64,000 nt of DNA from Pyxicephalus adspersus. Taxonomy: Eukaryota > Chordata > Amphibia > Anura > Pyxicephalidae. A program made the position numbers and the translations under genes. The notes under the pieces were generated by a model, which did not search any database, was not told where the DNA came from, and worked only from the letters and a program-made list of their open reading frames with translations. The stretch covers positions 58,360,603-58,424,602 of the forward strand of contig NC_092861.1 of assembly GCF_032062135.1 (NCBI RefSeq), in the 5' to 3' direction. This document shows positions 37,015 to 48,712 of the stretch, piece by piece (position 1 is the stretch's first letter; the number at the start of each line of letters is the position of its first letter).

Positions 37015-38300
37015 TATTAAACCAAGGGTGCCCAACCTACATCCAGCCCACGGAGGTCAGATTCGGCCCTCTACTCATTCCTTCTTTGCTCGTGGTCTTG
37101 CAGGGGATGGGCGCGCGCATCTTCTGTGTTTCCCTATTAGATCATGCTACCAGGAGAGAGAGCTTCCTGAGCATGCTCAGTGTGAGCTCCCTAAAAGTGG
37201 GCGTGTACCATAGACCTAGTACATGCCCACTTTTACTGTGACATAACCCTAGCAGCAGCATGAGAGCAGTATCTGTGTCCATGCTGCTGTCATTACCCCA
37301 ATTTATAAACCTTTATACAGTGTCTCCCATAGCACCTATGATAGAAATGTGACATTTTCAGGGTACACAAGGGACCCTGGTAGCTGAAACCAAATTTCAG
37401 CCCTCTAAACATAACAATTTGCCAGATACAGGGTCACAAACATAAAATCCTAATAACAATCAGGGATATTGTCACATTAAGTGGAGGCTATTTCAAGAGC
37501 AGGGTCCCCAAATTTAGTTTGCATCATATGGACCCCCAATGGCCGCTTCCATGGCAATGAGCTTTACTCTGTGCTGTGGTTTCCCAATTATATACATGCT
37601 CACTCACAAAACTTTAAGGCTGCGATCAGACTGGCAGTGGGTTTGCGGTGCAGTTACCCCTTCCTCATGCCATAGAACCTTGGCTCGGGGGAGACGCTCG
37701 TACCTCTCATTGCCGCCTGGAGTCAAATCTGCAGACGCTGCGTATGACAGACTGAGCGGCTACTGAGGTGCCTGTTACACAAAGCCACTTACCTTCTGTG
37801 AACCCCAATTTCTCAGGAACAAAGAAATGTAGATACCTGAAGATGTAGTACCATGTTCTCCTTGGCTATCTGTCACATGAATTGCATTTCTCTGGAAGGA
37901 TCCATTGCAGAGATTTTGGGGTACAAAGAATTTTGGGGTACAAAGGGGGTTAGTGACACCCTATAACTGACAGGACGCATTGTATGGTGTAGTTTCTGCT
38001 CTTTGGTACAGGAAAGGTGAGCTGGGAGAAAAATATGACCGGCCAGCACTGTATGATAGCTTTAGTTTTGTATATTTCTTTAATAAAATGTCCCATTAAT
38101 AAAATGAGCCTCAAATGGTGAGTGTAGAAATTCTTGATTTGTCATTTTTTTTATTTGGTGCATGTATGTTACAGTAACTAGAAACATTTCAATTCAATCT
38201 AATTTTAAAATAAATCTATTGTAGTTTTAAACATACATCTTTAATGTTTGTTTGCATTGTGTCAACAGATGAAAAAAGGTTGGGCACCACTGTATTAACC
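37015..38300. mobile_element. Non-autonomous hAT transposon with 8-bp target duplication
   Basis: The element is 37023-38292 (1270 bp). Its ends are caagggtgcccaacct and aggttgggcaccactg, inverted repeats with the usual hAT wording. It is flanked by tattaaac (37015-37022) and tattaacc (38293-38300), which match at 7 of 8 bases, the expected hAT duplication length. There is no transposase frame; the small ORFs inside are unrelated. The interior has CpG-rich parts (37080-37140, 37660-37760). Confidence 0.85.
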
Positions 38301-38996
38301 TATTCTGTTTTTGCTTTTCCTACATTCTTAATTCACTTTCTGAATGAACAGATTTTGCACTTACTCACAATGCTTTCTGCTTGTAGCAACTAAATGTTTT
38401 TAGTGAATAATTACAGCTAAGTGGGCATATTACTGTTGACTTGTTGCTGCATTAAACTTGGTGAGGATTTGTTCTCGATTAGTTTAGTAGTGATTTTATA
38501 CATAAATAGCTTCAACCTTCTCCTAGATCTTTGAGTGGGAGAAAAATACTCCCCTCATGTCAAAGGACACTGCAACTGGTAGGATGAGTAGGATTTATTC
38601 CTAATAAATCTTACTAGAAGACAACCAAAGAACCCTGAAAATGAAAAATGCTTTGTTCATACTGAACTCAGAACACCAGGACACAATGGTATAGCAGCTG
38701 TTCATTTAATGTCCTTGGGGTCATTAACAGGCCACCGTATAACATTATTATGTTCTTTTTACAAACCAGGAAAATATTCTGCTGGGTTGCCAAGATAACC
38801 ACATGTAGGTTAAACACAAAAATGTTGCTATAAGAAAAATAGATTAGTATCTATTCACAAGGGCTTACATATGAAGAGGGTTTTTTAAATTCAAGATACA
38901 AACACATTGGTTCCTATGGAAAATACGCTCAGTTCAAAATCTTTACATCACAAGTCTTCATGTTGTGTGAGTAAAGATAATGCAGCACTTCATATA
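38301..38996. other. Intergenic, nothing recognised
   Basis: AT-rich, with no ORF or repeat ends seen. Confidence 0.6.
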
Positions 38997-39263
38997 CAGA
39001 TGGTCTCGGGTTACACACGAGATAGGGACTGCAGGTTTGCCCTTAAGTTGAATTTGTATGTAAGTCGGAACAGGTACACTGTTACACCTAAGATCACCCA
39101 CAACCTGAGCTGTGCTTAGCAAAAGATTTCTTCTGAAAGTCATGCAAACCGCCCCCTCCCCCTTCAAGCCTCCATTCTGCACTTGAGTGAGCAGGGAAGC
39201 CCCTGTTCGCTCGTATCTAGGAGGCGTTCGTATGTCAGATGCCCATAACCTGGGGACTACCTG
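38997..39263 (+). mobile_element. Tigger/mariner-like transposon, copy 2 (internally deleted)
   Basis: Starts cagatggtctcgggttac and ends aacctggggactacctg, with TA on each side (38995-38996 and 39264-39265). Both halves match the reverse complement of the 10580-11072 element, for example ttgaatttgtatgtaagtcg and gcaaaagatttcttctg. About 225 bp of the middle is missing. Confidence 0.8.
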
Positions 39264-39707
39264 TAATTATTACTTTGTTCATATTTATTATGACTTATAT
39301 CCACCATAACCAAATTATATGAACTATAACAGATTAGTAAATGATAATATATTGTAACACAAAAGTACCTGACAAATTGAACCAATTAAACATGCTAAGC
39401 CCATTTAAACCCCAGATTTGATGATACTCATTTGGATTGAACATAAAAATCTGATTCTGCATTGTATTGATTTAGAGTACATCCCTAACCAAATATGTAT
39501 TTTTTTTTATAAAAAAGACTGGCAAATAGGTATATGTCAGAACCTCAGTTTATTTATTTGCCATGTTTGGGGACTTTTCTTCTTTCCCCAAAGTGTGGGA
39601 AAAGTCACCAGGACAGGTTTCCCCGCTGTGAAAATTTGGTGCTATTACTTTGTGTTCTACTTACAATGTACAGCAGACAAATGACAAAATGTAACATTTT
39701 GTCATAA
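39264..39707. other. Intergenic, nothing recognised
   Basis: AT-rich. The 88-codon ORF at 39418-39684 has no recognisable product. Confidence 0.6.
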
Positions 39708-40125
39708 TTGGTGTAGGTGCAAATAGTGGCCCATTGTCAGTGGGAGGATTGTGTGTGTCATTGGGAGGAATGTTGCCTTATCATTGGTATCAGTGGAAGA
39801 AATAGGTCCGCATAATTGGAGGAATGGTGCCACATTGTTGGTGTTAGTGGGGGAATTGTACCCCCTGTCAGAGGAAATAATAGGACTCAATTGTTGGTAT
39901 CAGTGTGATGAATAGTGGGCCCCTGTTGATGTCAGGTGGGGGAATTGTACCCCATTAGTTTCAGTATCAGGAATAGCACTCCAATGTTTGTGTCAGTTGG
40001 AAACATTGTGCTCCATCATTGATGTTAGAAGGTGGCACAGTGGCCTTTTGTTGGTGTCAGTGGGAAGTATAGGACCCCATCATTATTGCCAGTACAAGGA
40101 AAAGTGCTCCATCAAATCAGTGAAA
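39708..40125. repeat. Degenerate minisatellite array, about 38-bp unit
   Basis: Around eleven diverged units of the kind ttggtgtcagtgggaggaat followed by agtgccccatc. Units vary in length and sequence. The same wording appears at 735-830 and 50715-51030. Short ORFs here are by-products. Confidence 0.75.
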
Positions 40126-40466
40126 TAGAACACCGTTTGTGTTCAGTAGTCACGTTCTTTTGTATATGGTCCATGTCACACACTGCTTCCCCACTGATCA
40201 GATGACATCCCATCTGTAAATATTCACTGTAAGGACAGAGTGTTACCTAGGGTTCATTACCAGGACTTGCTCCACTGGAGCAGCTTCAGTGTATAATGAG
40301 AAGGCATGTGGGTGACTTTCATGTAGTTTTAGAACTGATATTCTACTATCCTATAAATGTTATTTAAAAATCAATTCTAAAAATATAGGAAAACAAGCAT
40401 TTGAATGTAGGAAGAGAAAAAAAATTCCTGTAAATGTTGGCATAAAAACATGTACTCACAGAATAA

Positions 40467-40493
40467 AAATAATAATAATAATAATAATAATAA
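40467..40493. repeat. (AAT)n microsatellite
   Basis: A perfect run of aat units. Confidence 0.9.
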
Positions 40494-42699
40494 ATTATAG
40501 CTTTCCTTTACAGGGAAACAAACATGGTAAATTATCTGGTAGATGACACTGGTTTAGTAAACACCTTTGGCTTTTTTTAAATTGCAGTGCAGTCATATAT
40601 ATTCATTTTTTTAATTTGGCCATATGTACAACCTTCATATATCAGGTGCCATGCAAATATACAGTGATGGATATAAGCATACAGAATGCTACCGTGGAGA
40701 AGTGTTTTGCCTTGTAAATAACTGTTTGCAATGTCCTATAAGTCACTTTCTACAAAAAGACATACACCACCTTCTAACTTAATATAGACACAATATGGCA
40801 ACTTGATGACTTGGCAAGAACCATAGGCAGATTTCTACTCCCCAATTTTGTAGACTTTCTGGCATTTTCAGTAACTTCAAGTATAACATGTGCTTGCAGG
40901 TTGACTGAAAAGATGTACCCAGTGGTTTTTAATGCATTACTGATCAGGCATTAAATTCAAACGCCTATCCCTACCTACTATGTTAAATTTGGATGATGGT
41001 GTCTACTTTCAGAAATGCAGGGTAAACAACCTCAACCTCAACAAAGTAGATAATCAGGCTACTTTTGGCAGGAAGGTCTCTTTTAATGTGACTACTCTTC
41101 CTTTTTTTTCAGGCAAAATTTGAACTTTTGGACTTTTGTTTCTGTTTCCTATATAGACAGTAACATCTGATTGTCGGCGAGGATGACAAAAAGATAACAT
41201 GTAAGATACCAGTTATGCAAAAATTACTAAATACACCAATGTTTTTTTTCTCACAAAAGTCTGAAAATCAGAAAATGTGTAGAAAATAAAATGTATTATA
41301 TTTGGTTGGTACATGTGTCGTTCATATATACTTTATATATATTTTATATGTAACAGTTTCTGCTATACATACTAAAAGCAAAAAATGGATAGCATGAATA
41401 AAGTAGGCTAATTAATAGAGAATTGTCATTTAACATAAACTCTCTTTGTAAGCAAAAAAGCAAAAAATGTAAAAGTTGTACCCCTATTGATTTCAGTCTG
41501 TGGTCAGAATGGTTTGTGTTCACCCTGGCAGTTATCTATGGCATTTTGTCCCAAAGGCCTTTAGAGTAAATGCGGCTTGTTTTAATTAGCCTGATTCAAT
41601 CAGTCCCACAAAGGAAAGGAGGCTGGCAGAGTAATTGAGCTTTGTCAAAGACCGTTTTTCATTTCCACAAGCGCCCTCTCCTCTCTCCTCCTACTTTCCC
41701 TTCCTTAAGCTCTGACCTGTTGGAACAATAGAGTGAGTGAGGCTATTAGAGTCTGGACAGCCGCCAACCAGGCAGAGAAAAAATCTAAACAGTAGAACAA
41801 ATAAATTCATTGACTGCCTAGATGTTCCAAAACAAGGGGCAATCACTGTAGGTTACCGTAAACATATGCATAGAAGAATTTGTTATAGTTTTATTTTTAT
41901 TTTAGAAAACTGGACAAGTAACTATAAATTAGTGATTTGTGAAAGTCATGTGTACTGTATTGTAAAACGGATATCTAGTAAGTTGTAGTGTAAGTGTACA
42001 ATCAGTGTTAATAATCACATTCGTTTTTATATGGATGTCTAGTACTATCATGGGCAGTGCTTCACTGCACACAAAAATTGACATACCCCGGTGTCCTGTG
42101 TTATAGTGACATCCTATTAAGCAAACTGACAATGTAAGGTGAGCTGCTGTCGTCCTGTGCGGCAGGAAACACTTTCAGAGAGATGTAATGATAAGATTTC
42201 ATCTGTTAGGTATCAGTGAACTAATTCTTTTGGGGGGTTCTTTATAAATAAATTGAATTAACTGCTCATCACTTGCTGCATTAAATAAGGGATAGTCAGG
42301 CCAAAGCAGGAAATTATAAAACCAATTGATAAATCAGTTTTTTTGTATAGAATGTACCCCTTTTGTACTGCATTATTTACCCAAATGTATTGTCCTCGAA
42401 TAGACAGCAGGATATAAGTAGAAATCCCCAAAATAAAAGGCACTCCCACCTCTGATAGCTGACACAAAAACACAGGTTCCCATTGAAAGATTTCACTGCT
42501 CTGCTGGGGTCAAGGGACACACACTGCAAATAAAAACAGAGAGAGATTCTTATCCACTGTATCCAAAATTACAGAAAGAGCTATAGTTTGCTTAGTAATC
42601 AGCTCATTGACCAGGTACCTTTCATAAGACAAATATATATATGTAACTGATCAAATTCAAATATTTAACTTTTAGAAAAACTGAAAGGAGCAAAAGGAT
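40494..42699. other. Intergenic, no gene recognised
   Basis: AT-rich apart from 41560-41720, which is complex and non-repetitive in appearance (tttaattagcctgattcaat, then a CT-rich tract). No coding signal. Confidence 0.6.
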
Positions 42700-42789
42700 C
42701 CATACAAACATGACTGGGATAGGGCTGAAATCCCACACTCATAAGTGCCTCAACCCCTTCCTCCCATAAACATTTTCTGAAAACTGCTT

Positions 42790-43634
42790 AAAACTGATAT
42801 CTAGATAATGCCAAACCATCAGCGTGCACCAACAAGGGACCCCTCCCACCTGGCCTAATTGCTAAAAACTCCTTCACCACCTCCACAGGACACCCCAAAC
42901 CTGCCCATCCCCTTCAAAAGAATATTGACCCCCTTTTTCATCTGTTCTGTCTTAGACCTAGCCAAGTGGATCCTAACTTGGTCCCTTTCCCAAACCACAT
43001 CACCCACTTGAATGCCGCCCGGCTTCCTTGATGCCTGGCTGACCAGTTTCCCAATTCTTAAAGCCCCAAAAAAGGCTAAGACAAACGCCACTCTAAACAA
43101 AACCACCTCATAGCTAGAACTACAAATCCCCTCCAACCTCCGAACCACCGCCAGCAACAATGAGAAAGACACGGACCGCCTTCCATCCACCCTTGGCCTC
43201 CCTTTTTTAAAACCCTTCACCGCCTGTCTTACCAAAAACCTCTTGCTCAAGTACCTCAATCCCATTAACTTGAACAAAAAGGCCAAACCCGCTAATTTTC
43301 TATTCATTACTGCCACCGACACTCCCTTCTCAAAACAATGACACAAGAAATAAATCAGCACACCCCTAAGGTCCTCCTTTGACCTGGCCCCTCCACACTC
43401 CTTACAAAATGCCCACCATTCCTTCCATACCGCAGAATATGTAGCCAAGTAGCCGGACTCACAGATCGCCATATAATACCCGCTATGATGCCAGTGGGAT
43501 CTTCCTAAGCTTCTGAGGGCACAGGATTTCCTGAGGCTCTGCCCCTGGAACCAGCTGTCAGAAACGCTCCCACTGAACCGAGACAGAGAGTCAGCTATAG
43601 TGTTGACAGTACCTGGGATAAGCACACACAGCAA
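42790..43634 (-). pseudogene. DIRS tyrosine recombinase, truncated
   Basis: It opens with the end of RNase H (PGTVNTIADSLSRF). The recombinase domain follows: YSAVWKEWWAFCKECG, KLAGLAFLFKLMGL, and FFGALRIGKLV, which carries the first catalytic arginine (ALR box). A one-base frameshift near 42900 ends the main ORF at 42855. In another frame the protein wording continues (PVEVVKEFLAIRPGGRGP, then LSRYQF) to a stop near 42800. The H-x-x-R box and catalytic tyrosine expected next are not found before the element ends. It cannot be an active recombinase as sequenced. Confidence 0.82.
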
Positions 43635-44407
43635 TGTTCCAACGCAGACACCAGAAAACTAACTGTCTTAACAAACAAATCACCGGTGGCTAAGAAGCAG
43701 AATAAGCATTCACCGCCTGAACCACCCCCAAATTGTCACAGCAGAACCGAATCGGCCTATTCACCAGCTCTCACCCCCCATAACTCCAATGTCACCACTA
43801 TGGGGAACAATTCAAGGGCCGCCAAATCGTAAATCAACCCCGCCTTCTTCCAGGACTCAGGCCAAGGTTCTGCACTCCAATTTCCTTGCCAAAAAGCCCC
43901 ATACCCCGCTGCACTCGCCGCATTAGTAAATAGCTCCAGGTCCACATTAGAAACTGTCCCAGCTAAGCAAACTGACTGCCCGTTGTACTCCTCCAAAAAT
44001 CTCTTCCAAACCTCTAAATCCTCCCTCAATTCCTTACGTAGCCTAATAAATAACCCTGGGCAACTTACCCCAGCTGTAGCAGCAGTCAATCTCCGAACAA
44101 AAACACGCCCCATAGGCATGACCTGGCAGGCAAAATTCAACTTACCTAAGAATGACTGCACATCCCTCAATGTAAGATTCCTCCTTTCAGCTGTGCTGGC
44201 CACCTCCTTCCTCAATGCCTCCAACTTGTCCACAGGCAACCGGCACTCAATCGCCACGGTGTCAATTGTGATGCCCAGGAAACCCAATTCCGTCATCGGG
44301 CCCTCCGAGTTATCTTTGGCCAAAGGCACTCCAAACTTGTCTGCTAAGAATTCAAATGTTGCCAACAACACCCTACACAGCACCGACTTGGGCAGCCCGA
44401 TGAACAA
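43635..44407 (-). pseudogene. DIRS reverse transcriptase thumb and RNase H
   Basis: An open frame from 44407 to 43757: FLFIGLPKSV (the ATG-like start is inside the RT, not a real start), FGVPLAKDNSEGPM, LGFLGITIDTVAIECRLP, VQSFLGKLNFACQV, then RNase H LELFTNAASAAGYGAFW and LAALELFPIVVTLELWG. The family's first catalytic residue is Asp in TDAA; here it is Asn (TNAA). The Glu of ALELFPI is present. A further RNase H piece, RFCCDNLGVVQAVNAYSAS, follows at about 43752-43690 after a frame change. Confidence 0.8.
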
Positions 44408-44832
44408 AAACCCTGGCCACCTCCCTCACGACCCATTTCAGAAACTAACTGAACGTTTCAAACAAAGCACACGACAAGGAGCACTCCATTGGCAAACAGG
44501 GGTCCACATAAACTGTACCCTCCCACGTATACCCCAAAAAAAGTTGACTATCTGCTAGCACCGGTAACAAGCAAAAGGCAGCCTATATGTCTGCCTTTGC
44601 CAACAGGGCCCCCTTTCCATATTTACGAAACCCATTTCAGCGCGCGGTCAAATGATGTGTAAGACACCGAACAAAGCTGGGGGTCAATCACCTCATTCAC
44701 CAACGAACCAGCCAGGAATGACAAGTGGTTAATGAGCCGAAATTTGTTCGACTCCTTCTTGGGCACCACCCTGAAAGGAGAAATCACTAACCCCTCAACA
44801 GGCTGTGTTAGGAAGGCTCCCCATCCTACCAA
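44408..44832 (-). pseudogene. DIRS reverse transcriptase, fingers and palm part, broken
   Basis: 44832-44623 reads GLVISPFRVVPKKE, KFRLINHLS, then DPQLCSVSYTSFDRALKWVS and a stop. A frame change follows to KYGKGALLAKADI, a stop, then AAFCLLPV and YVDPCLPMECSLSC. The motif-A aspartate (KADI) is kept. Where the family has the YxDD catalytic box, the text goes straight from WVVREVA to the FLFIGLPKSV segment in another frame. So the catalytic box was deleted (about 19-20 bp by comparison with family wording, an inference). Confidence 0.75.
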
Positions 44833-44955
44833 ACCCCACTTCCTTCCTCAACTTCTCCAACACCACCTCCAGATGCACTCTCGCAGACTTCAAATTCCTT
44901 GCCACGGGGGGGTCCTTCAGTGAACAAGGATTTCAAAAACCCCTCCTCCAGCAAC

Positions 44956-46180
44956 TTAGCATTGGTCCAGATACCTACTTAGGAATGACCGCATTGGGCC
45001 TACCTTCACCGGCGTCATCCCTTTTTCCAGCGAAGTCAGAACCCTTTCCACCGGACCGAAAACAGTGTGCCGCGCTGTGCATGCTCCCACATTTTGCACA
45101 CTCATGCTTGAAGGGGCAGGCATTGCCAAACTTGCAGTGACGGACCACCACCCCCCCAAAAAGGGCTGCATGCCCCCGATCCTCCCCGGAGTCATCAGCT
45201 TCATCCACAGGTCTATGTCCTTATGATCCCACCGGACTGAAGGACGGAAAGCTTTACGCTGCCTAAACTGCTCATCATATCTGAGCCACGCCATCCCCCC
45301 CCATACACTCTATGCGCCATACATTGTAAGCAAGCCGGCAGCTGGCTGCATTCTCCAAAAGTTGTCCGGCACTTCTTCCTGCGCTCCTGGGAATCCTAAA
45401 GTATTCCGCCCGCGTGATTACGCAGGCCCCGTCCACCACAGCCGTCCTGGCTCTCCTCCTGCTCGCCGACGTAGAGCCCGACAGCCCCGTCTCCTCAGCA
45501 CTCGGGCCGTGACCTCCTTTTTAGCCACAGGGGCCATCTTGGAAAAGGGAAAAGATCCCGCCACCGCCCTGACAGGCGCCTATCTGACTTCCAGCTCCCG
45601 TGCAGATGCCGCCCGATACAGAGAGCCCACTGCTCACTCCTAATGTGGCCAGAGCCCTGCGACTCGGCTACCCTGCAGGACACAGATAAGGCATAATGGG
45701 ATGCCCTCCCGCGGTAGCGCCCCCCTTCCATGTGCCCGTGCATGCCACCTACTTGCACTGCATGTCCCCTAGGGGCTTGCACCTCATATCTCACTGGGCA
45801 AAAAGGGAAAGGCTTCTGCCTACGCCTCTCTCCTTCCACCCTAGGGCTCCGTCCCAGCAACAGCAGCAGCATCCCGCTGGGCTGAAGACCCTGGAGGGTC
45901 CCTACAGGGGCTCCTAGTGCGGCGGCGAGCCCTAGGGGGTTCAGAGCTCAGGCGCACCAGAGGCCTAGACCTCCGAAGCCACAGTGCGTCCGATCCCCTA
46001 ACGGTGGGGACCTAGGCAACCCCCTGCAGAGCCGACTCTACCTGATCCTAAAGCCATCCAGGCCCCTGATCCTCTGAAGCTGCCCTTAGTTGAGCCAATA
46101 AAGCATTAATGTCTGCCATGTGCTCCACTCTGACCTGGACTTCACTAAACTTTCTTGCCCTCTCTCCGTCATGCTGAAAA
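44956..46180 (-). pseudogene. DIRS ORF1 (gag-like) with two Cys/His zinc motifs, frameshifted
   Basis: The upstream part (about 46175-45990) contains MADINALLAQLRAASEDQG. The later part contains AWLRYDEQFRQRKAFRPSVR and RWDHKDIDLWMKL, wording I know from amphibian DIRS ORF1. In the overlapping frame at 45208-44975 lies a CCCH-like cluster (C-x5-C-x3-H) directly followed by a CX2CX3HX4C knuckle (about 45136-45060). The two parts are in different frames, so the ORF is broken. Role: nucleic-acid-binding structural protein, by analogy. Confidence 0.7.
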
Positions 46181-46623
46181 CAGACCCTCCTCTTCCGTCT
46201 CTTCCGCCCCTTTTACACTCTTCTTATCCCTCCCCTATATACGTCACCCCCTGCACTCACTTAACCACCTCCCCCTGCTTCCAGGCTGTTACTTAACCCT
46301 TCCACTGTCTGCTTACAATCCCCTTCTAGTCATGCAGGCCTTCCACTACTCTTCACTCCGTTACCCGCTCCAGGCCTCACCTGATAGTCTCAATAAAATG
46401 TGATGGGGCATATACTAAATGATCACATACAAAAAAACCTCAATTGTAAAACTTATTTTTTATTATCTCTTTTTTTGTTTTTTGAGTCCATCTATATTAC
46501 AAAGTATCTTTAAGGATCATTTTTATCTGATAGCCAGAACACAAAAAACATCCAATCTTACCTACCAAACAGTCTTGTACAATTGTACAGGCTCCTTTTT
46601 TGTACTGAAATTCACTACACACC

Positions 46624-46771
46624 GGGCTGCATTTATAAAACAGGGAATCTGGCATTCCTCCAAACATTCCCTCATGGGAATCTTCCAGGTACATGTGTTT
46701 CAATGGTAGTAAATGATTCCTACGAGGGAATGTTTTAGGGAATGTTAGATTCTCTGTTTATAAAGAAAGCG
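46624..46771. mobile_element. Palindromic MITE family S, copy S4
   Basis: Left ggctgcatttataaaacagg, paired arms tggcattcctccaaacattc and gaatgttttagggaatgtta, right ctctgtttataaagaaagcg. It is close to the right side of the DIRS element. Confidence 0.8.
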
Positions 46772-48602
46772 CACTATGTGCATTGGAAGTTGCACACTGG
46801 TAATGCACACAAACTCCTCAATTCCTGGATTAAAAAAGTCAGGCATCATCAAGACTTCAGTTATGAAAGTATCTTATTCCCTCTTTAATTTGTTTGTGGT
46901 ATTAAATATTATTTCACTGTTGTTTTTCATACTAATGAACAGAAACTTTCATGTCAAAGTAAAAACAGGTCTCAGTAAAGTGATTATAAAAAATACAATG
47001 GAAAAAAAATTATTGAAGCACATTGAAAAAATACACACAAATCACCCTATACTTAAAAAAAAACCTTAATAATCACTAGTGCAGCAAAATGCCTAGTAAA
47101 AATCAGTGTAAGACAAGGGAACATTCACTGATTAAATGTGCTTTCTCAATAAAGCAATGAACTTTCCAAGGGAGTAAATCCCTTCTGAGAATTGTACATT
47201 ATACCTGGAAAAGGTGGAAGAGGAAAAAAGATAAGAAGCCTAAGCTGGCTATACAGGGCCAAGCCAACCAATAGGGAGAAGGGGCAGTCTTGGAAGGGGG
47301 TGCAAAAAGGGCAGCAACATTCCGTTCATAGAGTCAAGCTAAGCTTGTAAATCGCTGGACAGAGCAGAATCAAGAATGAGAATGTCAGACTCGATATTAA
47401 GGGCCCTCGCAAGAGATGAAAGCAGTGTGAAAAGTGATGATTACTTTCTCCTCTACTAGACAGTGAAGAGACAACTGTTTGTCCTCAGTGGAGCCATTTC
47501 TAGGCTCTGTGAGAAAAAAAAAAGAGGAAAGAGTACAACAATGGTCTGGTCAATGCGATTGTCAAATATTAGATATTTATTTATAAATCCATTGTACATA
47601 GGACATCGTTATGTCACAAGAATAATATTTTGGATTGTATCCAGATCTGAGTCAGTGTTGTCAATAGCTGGCTAAGGACTGCCAAACAACTAAGAAAGGC
47701 AGAAATACCAAAGAGTACTTGTATTCCATTATTTTTTTTTCTGATGTGTTCATTTTAGGTAGCATTTTAAAAGCTTTCGTAAGTAATGTTTATCTGATAT
47801 TATACTAAATGTGCGCATCTTATTATTAGAAATATATTTTAATTATTCTTTGCCAGATCATTTAAAAAAATGCCAAAGAGAAACAAAGGGAGCCCCTTCA
47901 CAGCCATTACATCCTTTTGTATATAAGAGAAAAAAGGACCTGCAAATGCAAAAATTACAGGGATCACGCTTTGACATACAGCTAAATCATGGTATTGATT
48001 TATTTAAAGATCATGCAGTAAATGTAAAGTAGTATCCCACAGGCAATTTGACTGCCCAACAGGAAACATTCACTTTTTATGCCTTGCTCATGTTTGAAGG
48101 TATTCATATGTCACAACCACCCACTTCTCTTATAAAGTGCTTCTAAAGCTTTTATCATTTTTAGGTATCCAGCTGGATTATGCATTTCCTGGGAAATGCA
48201 GAACTGCCAGTGGCTCACAACAATCTCTGAGAAAGTTAAACCTCCTAAATATGCAGGGATACTTAATCAAGGCAGAGAAAACCTCAGTGCACCCCAAACA
48301 AATACGTTTTCCCCATACGCTGCGTCTATAGGCTGCTTGCGAAGTGGAGTAAAAATAGGCACATATTATATACTATATATCATTATTAATAGGCACCGCT
48401 ACAAATAAGCCACAAATTATGCAGACATCACAAACATAGTAAACTATATAACTAACAAACAATCTTTGTAATACTTCAAACGATGACAAAGTGGAAACTC
48501 CACGATATGTACTATTCAATAAAGATTTAATGGACTCTCCATAAATTGGCCAGTTCAAAATATAAACAATAATAAGCAAAAAAAATAGTTCAGTTGACAT
48601 TT
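46772..48602. other. Intergenic, no gene recognised
   Basis: AT-rich. ORFs up to 97 codons have low-complexity Lys/Ile/Phe-rich content and are taken as chance. Confidence 0.65.
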
Positions 48603-48712
48603 TGGGGTCTATTTATAAGTGAATTTGCCATCGAAATGCATGAATCTGGAAGATTCTCCACCAGGAAATGTTTCAGTGAATGTCACATTCATGGCTTTAT
48701 AAATAGACCCCT
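48603..48712. mobile_element. Palindromic MITE family S, copy S5 (short, well preserved ends)
   Basis: Left tggggtctatttataagtga and right ggctttataaatagacccct are clear inverted repeats, 110 bp in all. Confidence 0.85.

Larger units (their letters stand above)
42700..46400 (-). mobile_element. DIRS-type tyrosine-recombinase retrotransposon, defective
   Basis: Reading the minus strand from 46400 down, the order is ORF1 (gag-like), reverse transcriptase, RNase H, tyrosine recombinase. This is the DIRS order: no DDE integrase and no protease are seen. The block is GC-richer than its surroundings and stops abruptly on both sides. Every ORF is broken (see the entries below). The terminal repeats and internal complementary region expected of DIRS elements were not resolved, so both limits are approximate. 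Similar elements are common in amphibian genomes. Confidence 0.88.

Noticed and set aside
40467..40493. Regular spacing that might suggest a CRISPR-like array here or in the minisatellites
   Set aside because: These are microsatellites and degenerate tandem repeats in vertebrate DNA, with no repeat-spacer alternation.
43983..44558. 191-codon ORF on the + strand
   Set aside because: It is the antisense shadow of the DIRS reverse transcriptase, whose protein motifs are clear on the minus strand.
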